Source: Flavobacterium reichenbachii (GTDB taxonomy: Bacteria; Bacteroidota; Bacteroidia; Flavobacteriales; Flavobacteriaceae). From it: 64,000 nucleotides of DNA. The notes under the pieces are model-generated. The model had not been told where the DNA came from. It ran no database searches and saw nothing but the letters and a program-made list of their open reading frames with translations. Both the position numbers and the translations under genes were made by a program. This document shows positions 18,686 to 27,598 of this stretch, in pieces (position 1 is the stretch's first letter; every line of letters starts with the position of its first letter). Location of the stretch: NCBI RefSeq assembly GCF_002217435.1, contig NZ_MUHF01000005.1, forward strand, positions 1 through 64,000, written 5' to 3'.

Positions 18686-19591
18686 ATGAAAGACATGGGA
18701 CAAGTATTTAACTTCGAAACAATTAGTGAATACAATGATTTTAATAATCACGAGACTCTACATCCATTAGTTAGTATAATTGATTTTAATAAAGCAAAAC
18801 CAAGGACCGGTTCTAAAATGAACTTTGAACTTTACTGTATATTCTTAAAACAGGTAAAGTGCGGAGACTTGAAATACGGTCGCAATTACTATGATTATCA
18901 AGAAGGAACATTAGTTTTTATAAAGCCGGGACAAACTATTGATGTAGAAAATAAAGTAGATTATTACCAGCCCGCAGGACACGGACTAGTTTTTCACCCT
19001 GATTTAATCCGTGGTACATCACTTGCTAAAAGTATTACTGAATATAGTTTTTTTGGTTATGATACCAGTGAAGCCCTGCATTTATCAGAGAAAGAAAAAC
19101 AGCTTGTCTTTGACTGCTTTGCTAAAATTGAAGTGGAATTAAAACAATCTATTGATAAACACAGCAAGAAGCTGATTGCATCAAATATTGAGTTGTTTTT
19201 GAATTATTGTGAAAGATTTTACGACAGGCAGTTTATTACCAGAGATACTACTAATAAAGGAATTGTCGAAAAATTTGAAGAGCTCTTAAACAGTTATTTT
19301 TCTTCCGACAAACCTAATATTATAGGATTGCCTTCTGTGGCCTATTATGCCGGAGAATTAAATTTATCTCCTAATTACTTTGGAGACCTTATTAAAAAAG
19401 AAACCGGAAAATCTGCTCAGGAATACATTAAAAATAAAATTATTGATGTAGCCAAAAACAAAATATTCGATTCTACAAAGACGATTAATGAGGTGGCTTA
19501 TGAATTAGGTTTTAAATATCCACAGCATTTCACTCGTTTTTTTAAACAGCATGTTGGAAGTACTCCTAATGAATACAGGATAATGAATTAG
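18686..19591 (+). CDS. AraC family transcriptional regulator
   Basis: A 301-residue protein with an N-terminal cupin-like sensing region (about residues 1-170) and a C-terminal AraC DNA-binding domain. The second HTH is clear (TINEVAYELGFKYPQHFTRF, then FKQHVGSTPNEYR). It is divergent from the Mo-hydroxylase operon and the aldo/keto reductase remnant. This layout is common for AraC regulators controlling adjacent AKR/flavodoxin/CMD operons, so it is the best candidate activator of that operon. Inducer unknown. Confidence 0.92.
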   Translation: MKDMGQVFNFETISEYNDFNNHETLHPLVSIIDFNKAKPRTGSKMNFELYCIFLKQVKCGDLKYGRNYYDYQEGTLVFIKPGQTIDVENKVDYYQPAGHGLVFHPDLIRGTSLAKSITEYSFFGYDTSEALHLSEKEKQLVFDCFAKIEVELKQSIDKHSKKLIASNIELFLNYCERFYDRQFITRDTTNKGIVEKFEELLNSYFSSDKPNIIGLPSVAYYAGELNLSPNYFGDLIKKETGKSAQEYIKNKIIDVAKNKIFDSTKTINEVAYELGFKYPQHFTRFFKQHVGSTPNEYRIMN

Positions 19592-19636
19592 GAAAACAAA
19601 AAAATGCTTTCATTACATATTAACCTGAAAATATGC

Positions 19637-19673
19637 TAATTTCTTTAAATCCTGCATAAAATGGTTTGTAAAT
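19637..19673 (+). repeat. 37-bp dispersed repeat (other copy 35316-35352)
   Basis: taatttctttaaatc and cataaaatggtttgtaaat are shared, with two differences between them. Both copies lie about 20-45 bp downstream of the stop codon of a plus-strand gene, so it may be a 3' processing or terminator-linked element. Confidence 0.6.
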
Positions 19674-20024
19674 TGTTCAGTAAGGAACACTCTTAAAGAA
19701 AACGTTAAAACATTAGGTTTAACGTTTCTTTTATGTCTTTACCGTTGCAATTAACTCATATTTACTTATAAATAGGATTTGTAAATCCAGCAGGGTTAAC
19801 ATAACAGTACTTATAACTCTTTACAATATTGGCACCTACCTGCATACTTGTCTGATAGCTATTTTATAAATGGAAATCATTATTCTGTAAAAAAAGTGTA
19901 CCTATACTTTTTAAATTTGACAACATAGAAATATAAAGTCAGTCAACGACGGCAATACCGGCGAAATTGCTACTGGACACTCCTTTAAAAATGATAGTGA
20001 AATTTAATTTAAAAAAATAAAAAG
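19674..20024 (+). other. Intergenic region with terminator and candidate -7 box
   Basis: A hairpin, 19695-19709 with 19718-19731 (AACGTTAAA/TTTAACGTT core) followed by T residues, ends the AraC gene. TAAATTTG at 19912-19919 is a possible -7 box for the acidic protein gene, although it lies 105 bp upstream of the ATG. No gene seen. Confidence 0.5.
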
Positions 20025-20417
20025 ATGAATTCAGATACAACGCAAAATTACAGTCAGGATGACAAGAATTTTCAAAACGCAGGCACAAAAAACAGCGATG
20101 AAAACAGCAATCCTTATGATTCAGAGAATCTTGACAATGAATCGAACAGTGAATCTAAAGATATAACTGAGAAGGACATTGAAAAGGATCTTATAGATAA
20201 CGATCCCTCTGAAGGTTTTGAAACTGACATTGATGCTCCGGGGAGCGATGAAGCTGAAAGCGACACCTTTGAAACCATTGAACCAGATCAGGATAATCCA
20301 GTCCACAAAGAATTCGAAATTGGAAAGCTTGGCAATGAGGAGCTTAAAGAAGATGAAATCAGCAGGGATGAAACAGGTCCTATTGCATTCCATAAGCCTT
20401 CTCAGCGAAAATTTTAA
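20025..20417 (+). CDS. Acidic, intrinsically disordered small protein
   Basis: A 130-residue hydrophilic protein very rich in Asp, Glu, Asn and Ser (for example DNDPSEGFETDIDAPGSDEA). It has no signal peptide, hydrophobic segment or recognisable domain. Only the last ~20 residues (GPIAFHKPSQRKF) are less acidic. Such proteins are frequent in Flavobacterium and often lie near stress-related genes. Together with 20627-20851 and 23305-23607 it forms a local set of acidic proteins. Function unknown. Confidence 0.7.
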   Translation: MNSDTTQNYSQDDKNFQNAGTKNSDENSNPYDSENLDNESNSESKDITEKDIEKDLIDNDPSEGFETDIDAPGSDEAESDTFETIEPDQDNPVHKEFEIGKLGNEELKEDEISRDETGPIAFHKPSQRKF

Positions 20418-20626
20418 TGTATTGAAATTCAAGATCGCTTCCGCGGTATTACACGCAGATAATCGATGACAGCAAAAAACCTTAACCATCTGAAAATAAT
20501 ATAATTAAACAGCAACAGGCTGTAATTTAATCCATTGCTTATTTTCTAGCTTTACAACTCTTTCAATCCGTAAGAGATTGATGGACCGCTGTCAGCAGCA
20601 ATTATTAACTATTTAATTACAACATT

Positions 20627-20851
20627 ATGATACCACAAGAAAACTACGATACATACCGTCAGGACGGCAGCATGTATCACATGGGGGAAGAATCCATCCA
20701 GTCCGAAACGATGGAGCACACCGATCCGGGGATCAGCCAGCATTATAACGATGAAAGGTCTTCCGACCATCAGCCTACCGAACTGGATCATGACGATGCA
20801 GACAGAAGGACTTTAGACGAGTCTGAGGCGGATGAGGATGACGAAGATTAA
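20627..20851 (+). CDS. Small acidic hydrophilic protein
   Basis: A 74-residue protein rich in Asp, Glu and His, ending in the run ESEADEDDED. It has no hydrophobic segment and is probably disordered. GC content is a little higher than that of its neighbours. It lies 209 bp after the other acidic protein and has its own terminator. I recognise no family. Confidence 0.6.
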   Translation: MIPQENYDTYRQDGSMYHMGEESIQSETMEHTDPGISQHYNDERSSDHQPTELDHDDADRRTLDESEADEDDED

Positions 20852-20882
20852 GACGCACCTTACCCGCAGATAAGCAAAATAG

Positions 20883-20921
20883 AAAAGCCTTCGAGATGTA
20901 AACATTTTGAAGGCTTTTTTG
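20883..20921 (+). terminator. Intrinsic terminator after the acidic proteins
   Basis: AAAAGCCTTC (20883-20892) pairs with GAAGGCTTTT (20909-20918), followed by T. Confidence 0.85.
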
Positions 20922-20935
20922 GATATAAAAAAATC

Positions 20936-20980
20936 AAGTTTTTATTAATATAGAAATGTGCACAGAAAGAATTTCTGCGT
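20936..20980 (+). repeat. ~45-bp dispersed repeat (other copy 28592-28636)
   Basis: agtttttattaatata, then gcac-gaaagaatttc, at both places with matching spacing. Both copies lie in intergenic DNA behind plus-strand genes. The second half contains a small inverted repeat (gaaag-aatttc). Not part of any gene seen here. Confidence 0.55.
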
Positions 20981-21224
20981 GATCATTGCAACTATCCGCG
21001 TAATCTGAAATCATGGACACATAAAGCATTATCTGCAATTTAAAACTAAATCAGAAGGATTTTTTATTTCCTCCAGACACTCAAGGCCTGATTTGCAGAA
21101 TTAATATTAAGAAAATAAAGTCCGGTAATTCTGTCTCGCAAAGAGCCAGAAAATCATCCATTTAATACATCCCGATAGCTAATAAACCGACTATTCAAAA
21201 TAAAAAAAATAAAAAATGCAGTAT
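20981..21224. other. Intergenic region upstream of the MarR gene
   Basis: No supported gene or RNA; the AT-rich tract grades into the MarR promoter region. Confidence 0.4.
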
Positions 21225-21248
21225 TAGTTGATATGTTAACTATATTTG
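21225..21248 (+). promoter_or_regulatory. MarR-type operator overlapping a -7 box
   Basis: TAGTTGATATGTTAACTA (21225-21242) is an 18-bp imperfect palindrome (14 of 18 positions symmetric) of the kind bound by MarR dimers. It runs into TATATTTG (21241-21248), a TAnnTTTG -7 box 16 bp before the ATG. Binding here would block transcription of the MarR/hydrolase pair. Confidence 0.5.
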
Positions 21249-21264
21249 TATCAAACAAAATTAT

Positions 21265-21699
21265 ATGAATAATAATAACCCAACCGGAACAGTACTTTAT
21301 TCAATTGAACAGGCAATCAAAGAATATCGAAAATTATCCCAAAAAAATCTTTTAAAAGTTGTCAATGACATTACAGTAGATCAATGTTTAATTTTAATAA
21401 TACTTAACAAGGATGCTGCTATTTATCAAAATGAACTAGCAAATCTTATTTTTAAAGATAAAGCCTCAATCACAAGAATGATCGAATTGATGGTAAAGAA
21501 TGGATATCTGATAAGAGCAATTGATAATGAAGACAGAAGAAAATTCAATCTTGAAGTAACCGACAAAGGAAGGAAAACTCTTGATTTAATAGACCCAGTA
21601 ATCAAACAAAACAGAAAAACAGCTCTAAATGGCTTGTCGTTAGAAGAAGTAGCTTTATTAGATAAAATACTCAATAAAATAATAAATAACTGCAAATAA
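21265..21699 (+). CDS. MarR family transcriptional regulator
   Basis: A 144-residue winged-helix protein. The recognition region is QNELANLIFKDKASITRMIE and the wing contains NEDRRKFNLEVTDKG, the typical DxRxxxxxLT-like pattern. Length is normal for MarR. Its stop codon is directly followed by the ATG of the serine hydrolase gene, so the two are translationally linked and probably autoregulated from the upstream palindrome. Ligand unknown. Confidence 0.92.
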   Translation: MNNNNPTGTVLYSIEQAIKEYRKLSQKNLLKVVNDITVDQCLILIILNKDAAIYQNELANLIFKDKASITRMIELMVKNGYLIRAIDNEDRRKFNLEVTDKGRKTLDLIDPVIKQNRKTALNGLSLEEVALLDKILNKIINNCK

Positions 21700-23028
21700 A
21701 TGAATACCAAATACTACCTGCCAAAAACTGCACAAATTCTAATATTCATACTTTTCCCAACCTTAATTTTTGGGCAAAAGAATATATCAGCTAATCTTAC
21801 AAAATACATGCAAGCGCAAGTTGAAGTAAATAATTTTAGTGGAGCTGTCCTTGTTACTAAAAACGGTTCAGTTTTATTAAAAAAAGCATATGGACTAGCC
21901 GATTATGAGTGGAATATTAAAAATACTGTAGATACTAAATTTCAACTTGCTTCGGTAACAAAACAATTTACCGCTGCAGCCATTCTTCTGTTAGTAGAAA
22001 AAGGAAAATTGTCCCTTACTGATCATCTCAGTATTTTTTTTCCGGATTACCCAAAAGCAGATAGTGTTACTATTCATATGCTTTTATCTCATTCTTCGGG
22101 ACTTGCTATGGGTTTCAAAGAAGTAGCATTGAGCAGCATCAGCGCTGATTCTGCCTATGCTGAAATAAAAAAAATGCCCTATGAATTTACTCCTGGAACT
22201 CAAACAGCATACAGCAATATAGGTTACTATTTACTAGCTAAGATTATAGAAAAGGTTTCTGGTGAGAAATACGCACTTTTTTTAAGAAAAAATATATTCG
22301 AAAAAGCAGGAATGAAAAATACGGGTATTAGTAATAATGATTCGATAATCTCAAAAAAAGCGAAAATTTATTATAGAACAGAAAAAGGATATATTCACAA
22401 TCCATATATCAATTGGGATGTCAATATTGGTCATGATGGTGTATATTCAACGGTAGAAGATTTGGCTTTATGGGACAACGCGCTATATGGAACAACTATC
22501 TTATCTGAAAAAACGAAAAAACTCATGTTTACTTCTTACAGCTCTGAAAATTGGGGATATGGTTTTATAATTAATCCATTTTATAATCATGGGCATCAGC
22601 TTATTGCTCATGACGGAGGTTTTTTTGGGACAATGACTTCCTTTAACCGATTTACAGATGACAAAATTTTTGTAACTGTACTTTCTAATAACGAATCATT
22701 TTCGCATATTATTGGTTATGGCCTTTCAGCGATTGCCTTGCAAAAAGAAGTAGAACTTCCATACAAACATATTCAAACTAAAATTGACACAACATTATAC
22801 GATAAATATGCAGGCAAATATGGTAAAGTTGAAATATTAAAAATTGCCGATAAACTTTATTATAATAGTAAAGAAATGGAACTAGTACCGGAGTCGAAAA
22901 CAAAATTTTTTAGAGTAGACAATAACGACAGGACAATTGAATTTATTCAGGATCAATCAGGCATTTTCAATTCTATAATTATGACAAAAGGAGGAGTCAA
23001 AGAAGTTGTAAAAAGAAATAATTTATAG
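21700..23028 (+). CDS. Serine hydrolase, class C beta-lactamase/DD-peptidase family
   Basis: A 442-residue exported protein (signal peptide ending near IFGQ). The family's three active-site motifs are visible: SVTK with nucleophile S85 and K88, YSN (in TAYSNIGYY), and HDGG replacing KTG. A C-terminal extension of ~100 residues (YDKYAGKYGKV...) is typical of Bacteroidota members. The reaction may be peptide, ester or beta-lactam hydrolysis in the periplasm; family membership alone does not imply resistance. It is immediately downstream of marR with no spacer, and a strong terminator follows. Confidence 0.9.
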   Translation: MNTKYYLPKTAQILIFILFPTLIFGQKNISANLTKYMQAQVEVNNFSGAVLVTKNGSVLLKKAYGLADYEWNIKNTVDTKFQLASVTKQFTAAAILLLVEKGKLSLTDHLSIFFPDYPKADSVTIHMLLSHSSGLAMGFKEVALSSISADSAYAEIKKMPYEFTPGTQTAYSNIGYYLLAKIIEKVSGEKYALFLRKNIFEKAGMKNTGISNNDSIISKKAKIYYRTEKGYIHNPYINWDVNIGHDGVYSTVEDLALWDNALYGTTILSEKTKKLMFTSYSSENWGYGFIINPFYNHGHQLIAHDGGFFGTMTSFNRFTDDKIFVTVLSNNESFSHIIGYGLSAIALQKEVELPYKHIQTKIDTTLYDKYAGKYGKVEILKIADKLYYNSKEMELVPESKTKFFRVDNNDRTIEFIQDQSGIFNSIIMTKGGVKEVVKRNNL

Positions 23029-23053
23029 TTTTAACTCATTTAAAATCATTAAT

Positions 23054-23092
23054 AAAAAAAGCTTCTTGAATTATTACAAGAAGCTTTTTTTT
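23054..23092 (+). terminator. Intrinsic terminator of the marR/hydrolase operon
   Basis: A 15-bp perfect stem, 23054-23068 with 23077-23091 (GCTTCTTG/CAAGAAGC core), with an 8-base loop and T-run. Confidence 0.93.
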
Positions 23093-23304
23093 ATTAAAAT
23101 TAAATACATGGAATTCGAAAATTTAAAAAATTAGATTCAAACAGAACAATCAATTTATCTCAACCGAAATATTAAAAAAAAAGAAACAAGCACAAAACAC
23201 CACTTTTAAATTATATAAATTCAACGCAAAATTCTATAATTAAGAAGGCAGCTGGCTCCTGTAATTTTGAATAGAAATAAAATCTATATATTCTATAATA
23301 AATT

Positions 23305-23607
23305 ATGAATTCACAGACTACTACCAGCTACGTAATTAACTCAGTTGAACGATTTAATACTCCGTCAGATACCAATTTTAAAAATGCAGAAACGTATTCT
23401 GAAAAACATCAAACGACTATAGCCGACTTATATTACAAATATGAAGACGAACCGGATTTTGACTGTGAGTTTCTAATTAACAGTGAGGAATTTGCTGAAC
23501 AGGAAAATATAGATGAATTAGAATCTGAGGATTACATCGATAATTATGGCGATGATAAATGGGATGCAGATATCTATGACCCTTATCTGGAGTCCACTTA
23601 CTTTTAA
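23305..23607 (+). CDS. Small acidic protein of unknown function
   Basis: A 100-residue acidic, tyrosine-rich protein (ADLYYKYEDEPDFDCEF, YDPYLESTYF) without signal or membrane segment. A single Cys is present. It is the third small acidic protein within 3.6 kb and lies next to the bacteriophytochrome gene (convergent). No family recognised. Confidence 0.6.
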   Translation: MNSQTTTSYVINSVERFNTPSDTNFKNAETYSEKHQTTIADLYYKYEDEPDFDCEFLINSEEFAEQENIDELESEDYIDNYGDDKWDADIYDPYLESTYF

Positions 23608-23771
23608 GCATTTTCTTTAATTAGAAATAATGAATCCGTTTGACAATCTTAATAAGTGAAATTGGTATTTGCTAAATAAGTGTCAAAACTGGACAAAAAA
23701 AATTTGTCAATACATTCCTCTTTATTGCTGAATATCTTGACAAATTTAATAGTTATGTTTAAAACCGAATT

Positions 23772-26045
23772 TTAAATAAGGGTATCTTCTTCATTACAAG
23801 GAAAATAAATAGTAATAGAAGTCCCGTGTCCTAATTTTCCTTCGGCCGTAATTGTTCCGCCTAGTGTCTGCATAATTTTTTTACACAATGCCAGCCCGAT
23901 TCCGGATCCACTGTATTCCTGCTGTGTATGAAGTCGTGTAAAAACCTTAAAGATAGAATCTGCGTACTTTTGATCAAAACCAATTCCATTATCCGAAAAC
24001 TTAACCCAGTTGCATGATATATTAATATTAACGGGATTATTTATAATTACCGGCTTCTTTGACGCTGTGATTTTTATGACAGGTGACCGTTCCGTCGAAG
24101 CATATTTTAAGGAGTTTTGAATAATATTTAAGAATAATTGTTTCATTAAAAATCCAATTGCTTTAACTTCCGGCAGTCTCTCACACTCAATAACCGCATT
24201 GTTTTCTAAAATCAGCTCACTTATTTCATCAGTTGCTGCTTCAAAAATCAGATTGAGATCTATTTTTTCAGCAGTTTCGTTCATGTTTTTAATCCGCGTA
24301 TATTTCAAAATATCCTGCAGAAGTTCACGCATTCTTGCAGCAGATTTTGAGACCCGTTCCAGAGAATCAAAATCAGAGTCTTCAGGGTTACCGCTTTTTT
24401 CCGAAAGCAGCTTAGAGGTAATCATCTGTATTTTTCTAAGAGGCTCCTGAAGATCATGCGTACTGATCCAGTTTATATTTTCCAATTCAGAATTGGTCTC
24501 CCTTAAAATTTCACTTTGAAGCCTGTATTTTTCTTCTTCCTCACTCAGCAGAATCATCATTAAATTATTATGAAGCGAATGTGCATATTTTGCAGCGGCG
24601 TTGATTTCGTACTGCTTCCAAATACTGCTTTGCCCTTTGACAATCTGTTTCCAGATATTAAATGAGTTTCTCGGATGCAGACCTTTTTTATCTTTAATAA
24701 TGCTTTTTTCCGGATCGCCTGCCCAGTTAATTTCTGAGACAGTTTCCGGTCTGTACCATATTATATGGTTTGAATTGCCCAGAGAATGATAGACTACTCC
24801 GGCAAAATTGGAACATCTTTCTAATTTAGGAAAATCGTCACTTATTTTTCTGGTCGTATAAAACGCTGTAGATTTTTTATTCTCTACTTGTTCAACAAAA
24901 GCTTTGATCTGATCATCTTCCGGAGTTAAACCATTTTTATAAATTTTATTTCGAAACAATATCGATACTCCGCCAGAATTACATAGTGTCAATAATTCGG
25001 GCATTTTGATAATAGTGTTCAATGAATCTTCGGCCAGCGGAAGATCAAGAGCGGTTAAATGTTCTAATGCTTCAATTGACTTCTTTGCATTGATATTTTC
25101 GTCATTTGATTCGCGAATATCGATCTGCGAGGTGATAAACTGCCCCTGAAGTTTTGCAGCAAGCCTTACTTCGGGTGAAATATTCTTTTCAGAATAATGA
25201 TGACAGGCAATAAGACCCCACAAACGGTCATGATGAATAAGCGAAATGGTCAGCGTTGCTCCAACACCCATATTTTTGAGATATTGCACATGAATAGGAG
25301 ATGTACTTCTTAAAATTGAAAGACTTAAATCAAGGTTTTTATCCTCACTATTATCAATAGTAAAAATAGGAACGGGTTCATAATTAATATCTGCAATTAA
25401 CCTAAGCTGGTTCCTGATGTACAATTCCCTTGCCTGCACCGGAATATCCGTATGCGGGTAATGCAGTCCTAAAAATGGCTCCAGATCTTTCCTGCAGCTT
25501 TCTGCATAAACTTCACCATTATACTGCTCATCAAAGCGATAAATCATTACACGGTCATATCCTGTAATTTCCCTTGTACCCTCTGCTACAAGCGCGCACA
25601 GATCTTTTAGTGATTTTGTATTATTCATCTGTGTTACAAACTGAATAGTCTGCGTATAAATGTCTGCCAAAATCTGTTTGTCAAACTGAGCTTCAGCCTC
25701 TAAAACATAAATATCATTGCTTTTGTGAATATTGACCTGAAACTTTTTTTGCAGCAGTTCTATCTCCAGTGGAAACACATCCTGAACTGTATCTGAATTT
25801 ATATAATTAAAAATCTGTTCTTGTGCTTTGCTGCCAAAAACATTTTCAAATTTATTTCCGAGTGCCTGTGTATAACTTAAATCAATGAAAGACGAAATAT
25901 TACTGGTACAGTAATCGATTATCCAATCATTAGTAAGTCCCATTAAAAAACCATGCGGCTGAATCATTCCAGGAATATGAATGGGTTCTTGGTCGCAATT
26001 GGTTAATGTAACCAGATCACGGTTAACTATATCTTTAATCTTCAT
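23772..26045 (-). CDS. Bacteriophytochrome sensor histidine kinase
   Basis: A 757-residue photoreceptor kinase. PAS domain with biliverdin-attachment Cys C17 (NCDQEPIHIPGMIQPHG). GAF domain with the PASDIP-equivalent YPHTDIPVQARELY and the chromophore-pocket segment LIACHHYS. PHY domain with the tongue motif HPRNSF. Then a HisKA-type dimerisation helix with phospho-acceptor H530 (STHDLQEPLRKIQ) and an HATPase domain (NIIQNSLKYAS, DNGIGF, GSGIGLAL). All parts needed for a red/far-red light-regulated kinase are present. The likely partner is the response regulator encoded 126 bp upstream. No haem oxygenase gene is seen nearby, so biliverdin must come from elsewhere. Confidence 0.95.
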   Translation of the reverse strand: MKIKDIVNRDLVTLTNCDQEPIHIPGMIQPHGFLMGLTNDWIIDYCTSNISSFIDLSYTQALGNKFENVFGSKAQEQIFNYINSDTVQDVFPLEIELLQKKFQVNIHKSNDIYVLEAEAQFDKQILADIYTQTIQFVTQMNNTKSLKDLCALVAEGTREITGYDRVMIYRFDEQYNGEVYAESCRKDLEPFLGLHYPHTDIPVQARELYIRNQLRLIADINYEPVPIFTIDNSEDKNLDLSLSILRSTSPIHVQYLKNMGVGATLTISLIHHDRLWGLIACHHYSEKNISPEVRLAAKLQGQFITSQIDIRESNDENINAKKSIEALEHLTALDLPLAEDSLNTIIKMPELLTLCNSGGVSILFRNKIYKNGLTPEDDQIKAFVEQVENKKSTAFYTTRKISDDFPKLERCSNFAGVVYHSLGNSNHIIWYRPETVSEINWAGDPEKSIIKDKKGLHPRNSFNIWKQIVKGQSSIWKQYEINAAAKYAHSLHNNLMMILLSEEEEKYRLQSEILRETNSELENINWISTHDLQEPLRKIQMITSKLLSEKSGNPEDSDFDSLERVSKSAARMRELLQDILKYTRIKNMNETAEKIDLNLIFEAATDEISELILENNAVIECERLPEVKAIGFLMKQLFLNIIQNSLKYASTERSPVIKITASKKPVIINNPVNINISCNWVKFSDNGIGFDQKYADSIFKVFTRLHTQQEYSGSGIGLALCKKIMQTLGGTITAEGKLGHGTSITIYFPCNEEDTLI

Positions 26046-26171
26046 TAAGTAACTAAATTTAGAGAGTGCACTGCACTATGTATGCTTTTAAAGCATTAAA
26101 TCTGATTTATAGTTCCAGTAGAATAATCACAATATTATCATTTTCTGTATATTAAAAATGATGTTCTGTAT

Positions 26172-26627
26172 CTAACTAAAGGTATAAATGTTCTCGGGCA
26201 AATTTGAATGCATACTTTCTAGTGTATTTTTTAAATTGGACTGAACTCCAATGCAAAGCTGCTGCATTATCAATTTTAATGCATTAAAGTCAGAAGGCTT
26301 AACAATGTATGCTTCTGCACCCAAAGAATGAGCTTCACCGATACCTTTCGAACCGTTGGAAGTTGCCATCATAATGACCGGTACATTTCCAAACTTCAAA
26401 TCCTGCTTAATGAGTCTTAATAATTCCCAGCCATCCATTTTTGGCATTCCGGCATCTAACAATATCAAATCAGGCAATGATTCCAATTCAGAAAGTAAAT
26501 TTAGTGCTGCATCACCGCTGTCAACAAATTCAACTGCAAAAGTCTCTTCTGTTCCTTTCATTGCCCACTTAAAAAATTCCGCATCGTCACAATCATCATC
26601 AACCAGTAAAATTATTTTTTTATTCAT
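26172..26627 (-). CDS. Single-domain response regulator
   Basis: A 151-residue REC domain with no output domain: acidic pocket VDDDCDDAEFF, phosphoacceptor Asp in LILLDAGMPKMDGWELL, conserved Lys in AYIVKPSD. This is the CheY/Rcp1-like type often encoded beside bacteriophytochromes. It is probably phosphorylated by the kinase encoded downstream and passes the signal on by protein interaction. Separated from the kinase gene by 126 bp. Confidence 0.93.
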   Translation of the reverse strand: MNKKIILLVDDDCDDAEFFKWAMKGTEETFAVEFVDSGDAALNLLSELESLPDLILLDAGMPKMDGWELLRLIKQDLKFGNVPVIMMATSNGSKGIGEAHSLGAEAYIVKPSDFNALKLIMQQLCIGVQSNLKNTLESMHSNLPENIYTFS

Positions 26628-27093
26628 TTATCTTAATATAGTATTACAGCAATATCCGTTAAGCTGCAATGATGTAAGTAAAATTAGCTATACATTCTGT
26701 GGAAAGCAAGTAAAACAGAAGTTTATTGCTAAAGTCGATGCAATCAGAAGAATTAATTTTCTTTTTATATTGTGCGGACTTATACTTTGCAGCAATCCTA
26801 ACCAAATACAACGAAATCGTTTTTTTGTTTTTGTATTATAACCAATAACTTAAAGAAAATAGATGATAAAGTTTTAGCTATATCTTATTTTAAGCGATAT
26901 TTTATTCATTTTCATACTAATATCATTTAAATTCATAATCTAAATCACATTGTTTCAAAACGACAATCTATTCTAAAAGCGGATATAATCTGACAAAATA
27001 GATGTTTTGTGGGATATTTTTTTATCTTTGAAATTCAGGATTTTTAATCTAAATGGCTTTATCTTTGAGCCTTTAGAAAAATTGATATTCGTT
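26628..27093 (+). other. Intergenic region with divergent control sequences
   Basis: It lies between the response regulator (minus) and the HTH gene (plus). Two identical -7-like boxes, TATCTTTG, occur at 27023-27030 and 27060-27067. The second is 27 bp upstream of the ATG at 27094. An in-frame TTG-type extension of the HTH gene into this region lacks domain support. Confidence 0.45.
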
Positions 27094-27498
27094 ATGGAAC
27101 AGAAAATACATCAGGGAAGAAACGTAAAACGTTTTAGAGAAATGCTTAACATAAAGCAGGAAGCATTAGCTTATGATCTGGGTGAAGACTGGAACCAAAA
27201 GAAAATTTCGATGCTGGAGCAGAAAGATGTAATTGAAGAAAGCCTGCTGAAACAAATTTCGGCTGTATTAAAAATTCCAGTTGAAGCTTTTCAGAATTTT
27301 GATGAAGAGCAAGCGATCAATATTATTTCTAATAAATTTGACAACGGTTCAGTTGGTTATCAAAAGAATGATACTTGTACATTTAATCCTATTGATAAAA
27401 TTGTACAATTATATGATGAAAAAATTGCATTGTACGAGCGTATGTTGAAAGAGAAAGATGAAATGATGCTGAGGCTTGAAAAATTGATTAATAAATAA
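27094..27498 (+). CDS. Small HTH (XRE-like) DNA-binding protein
   Basis: 134 residues from the ATG at 27094, where the helix-turn-helix begins almost at once (NVKRFREMLNIKQEALAYDL, then WNQKKISMLEQK). The middle is variable and the C-terminus (YDEKIALYERMLKEKDEMML) is a probable coiled coil for dimerisation. Similar short regulators are common in Flavobacterium as single genes. Target unknown; it might autoregulate. A terminator follows at 27525. Confidence 0.85.
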   Translation: MEQKIHQGRNVKRFREMLNIKQEALAYDLGEDWNQKKISMLEQKDVIEESLLKQISAVLKIPVEAFQNFDEEQAINIISNKFDNGSVGYQKNDTCTFNPIDKIVQLYDEKIALYERMLKEKDEMMLRLEKLINK

Positions 27499-27524
27499 TT
27501 ATTTATAGAAGATATATAATTCAC

Positions 27525-27550
27525 AAAGAGACTTTTGAAGTCTCTTTTTT
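27525..27550 (+). terminator. Intrinsic terminator
   Basis: AAAGAGACTT (27525-27534), loop TTG, AAGTCTCTTT (27538-27547), then T residues. Confidence 0.9.
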
Positions 27551-27598
27551 GTTGAGAGTTTTTCTATATTATCTTAGCTGTAAAATAAAATTAATCAG

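Noticed and set aside
21700..23028. Antibiotic-resistance beta-lactamase
   Set aside because: The SVTK/YSN/HDGG motifs define only the broad serine hydrolase family; the sequence gives no support for a resistance role.
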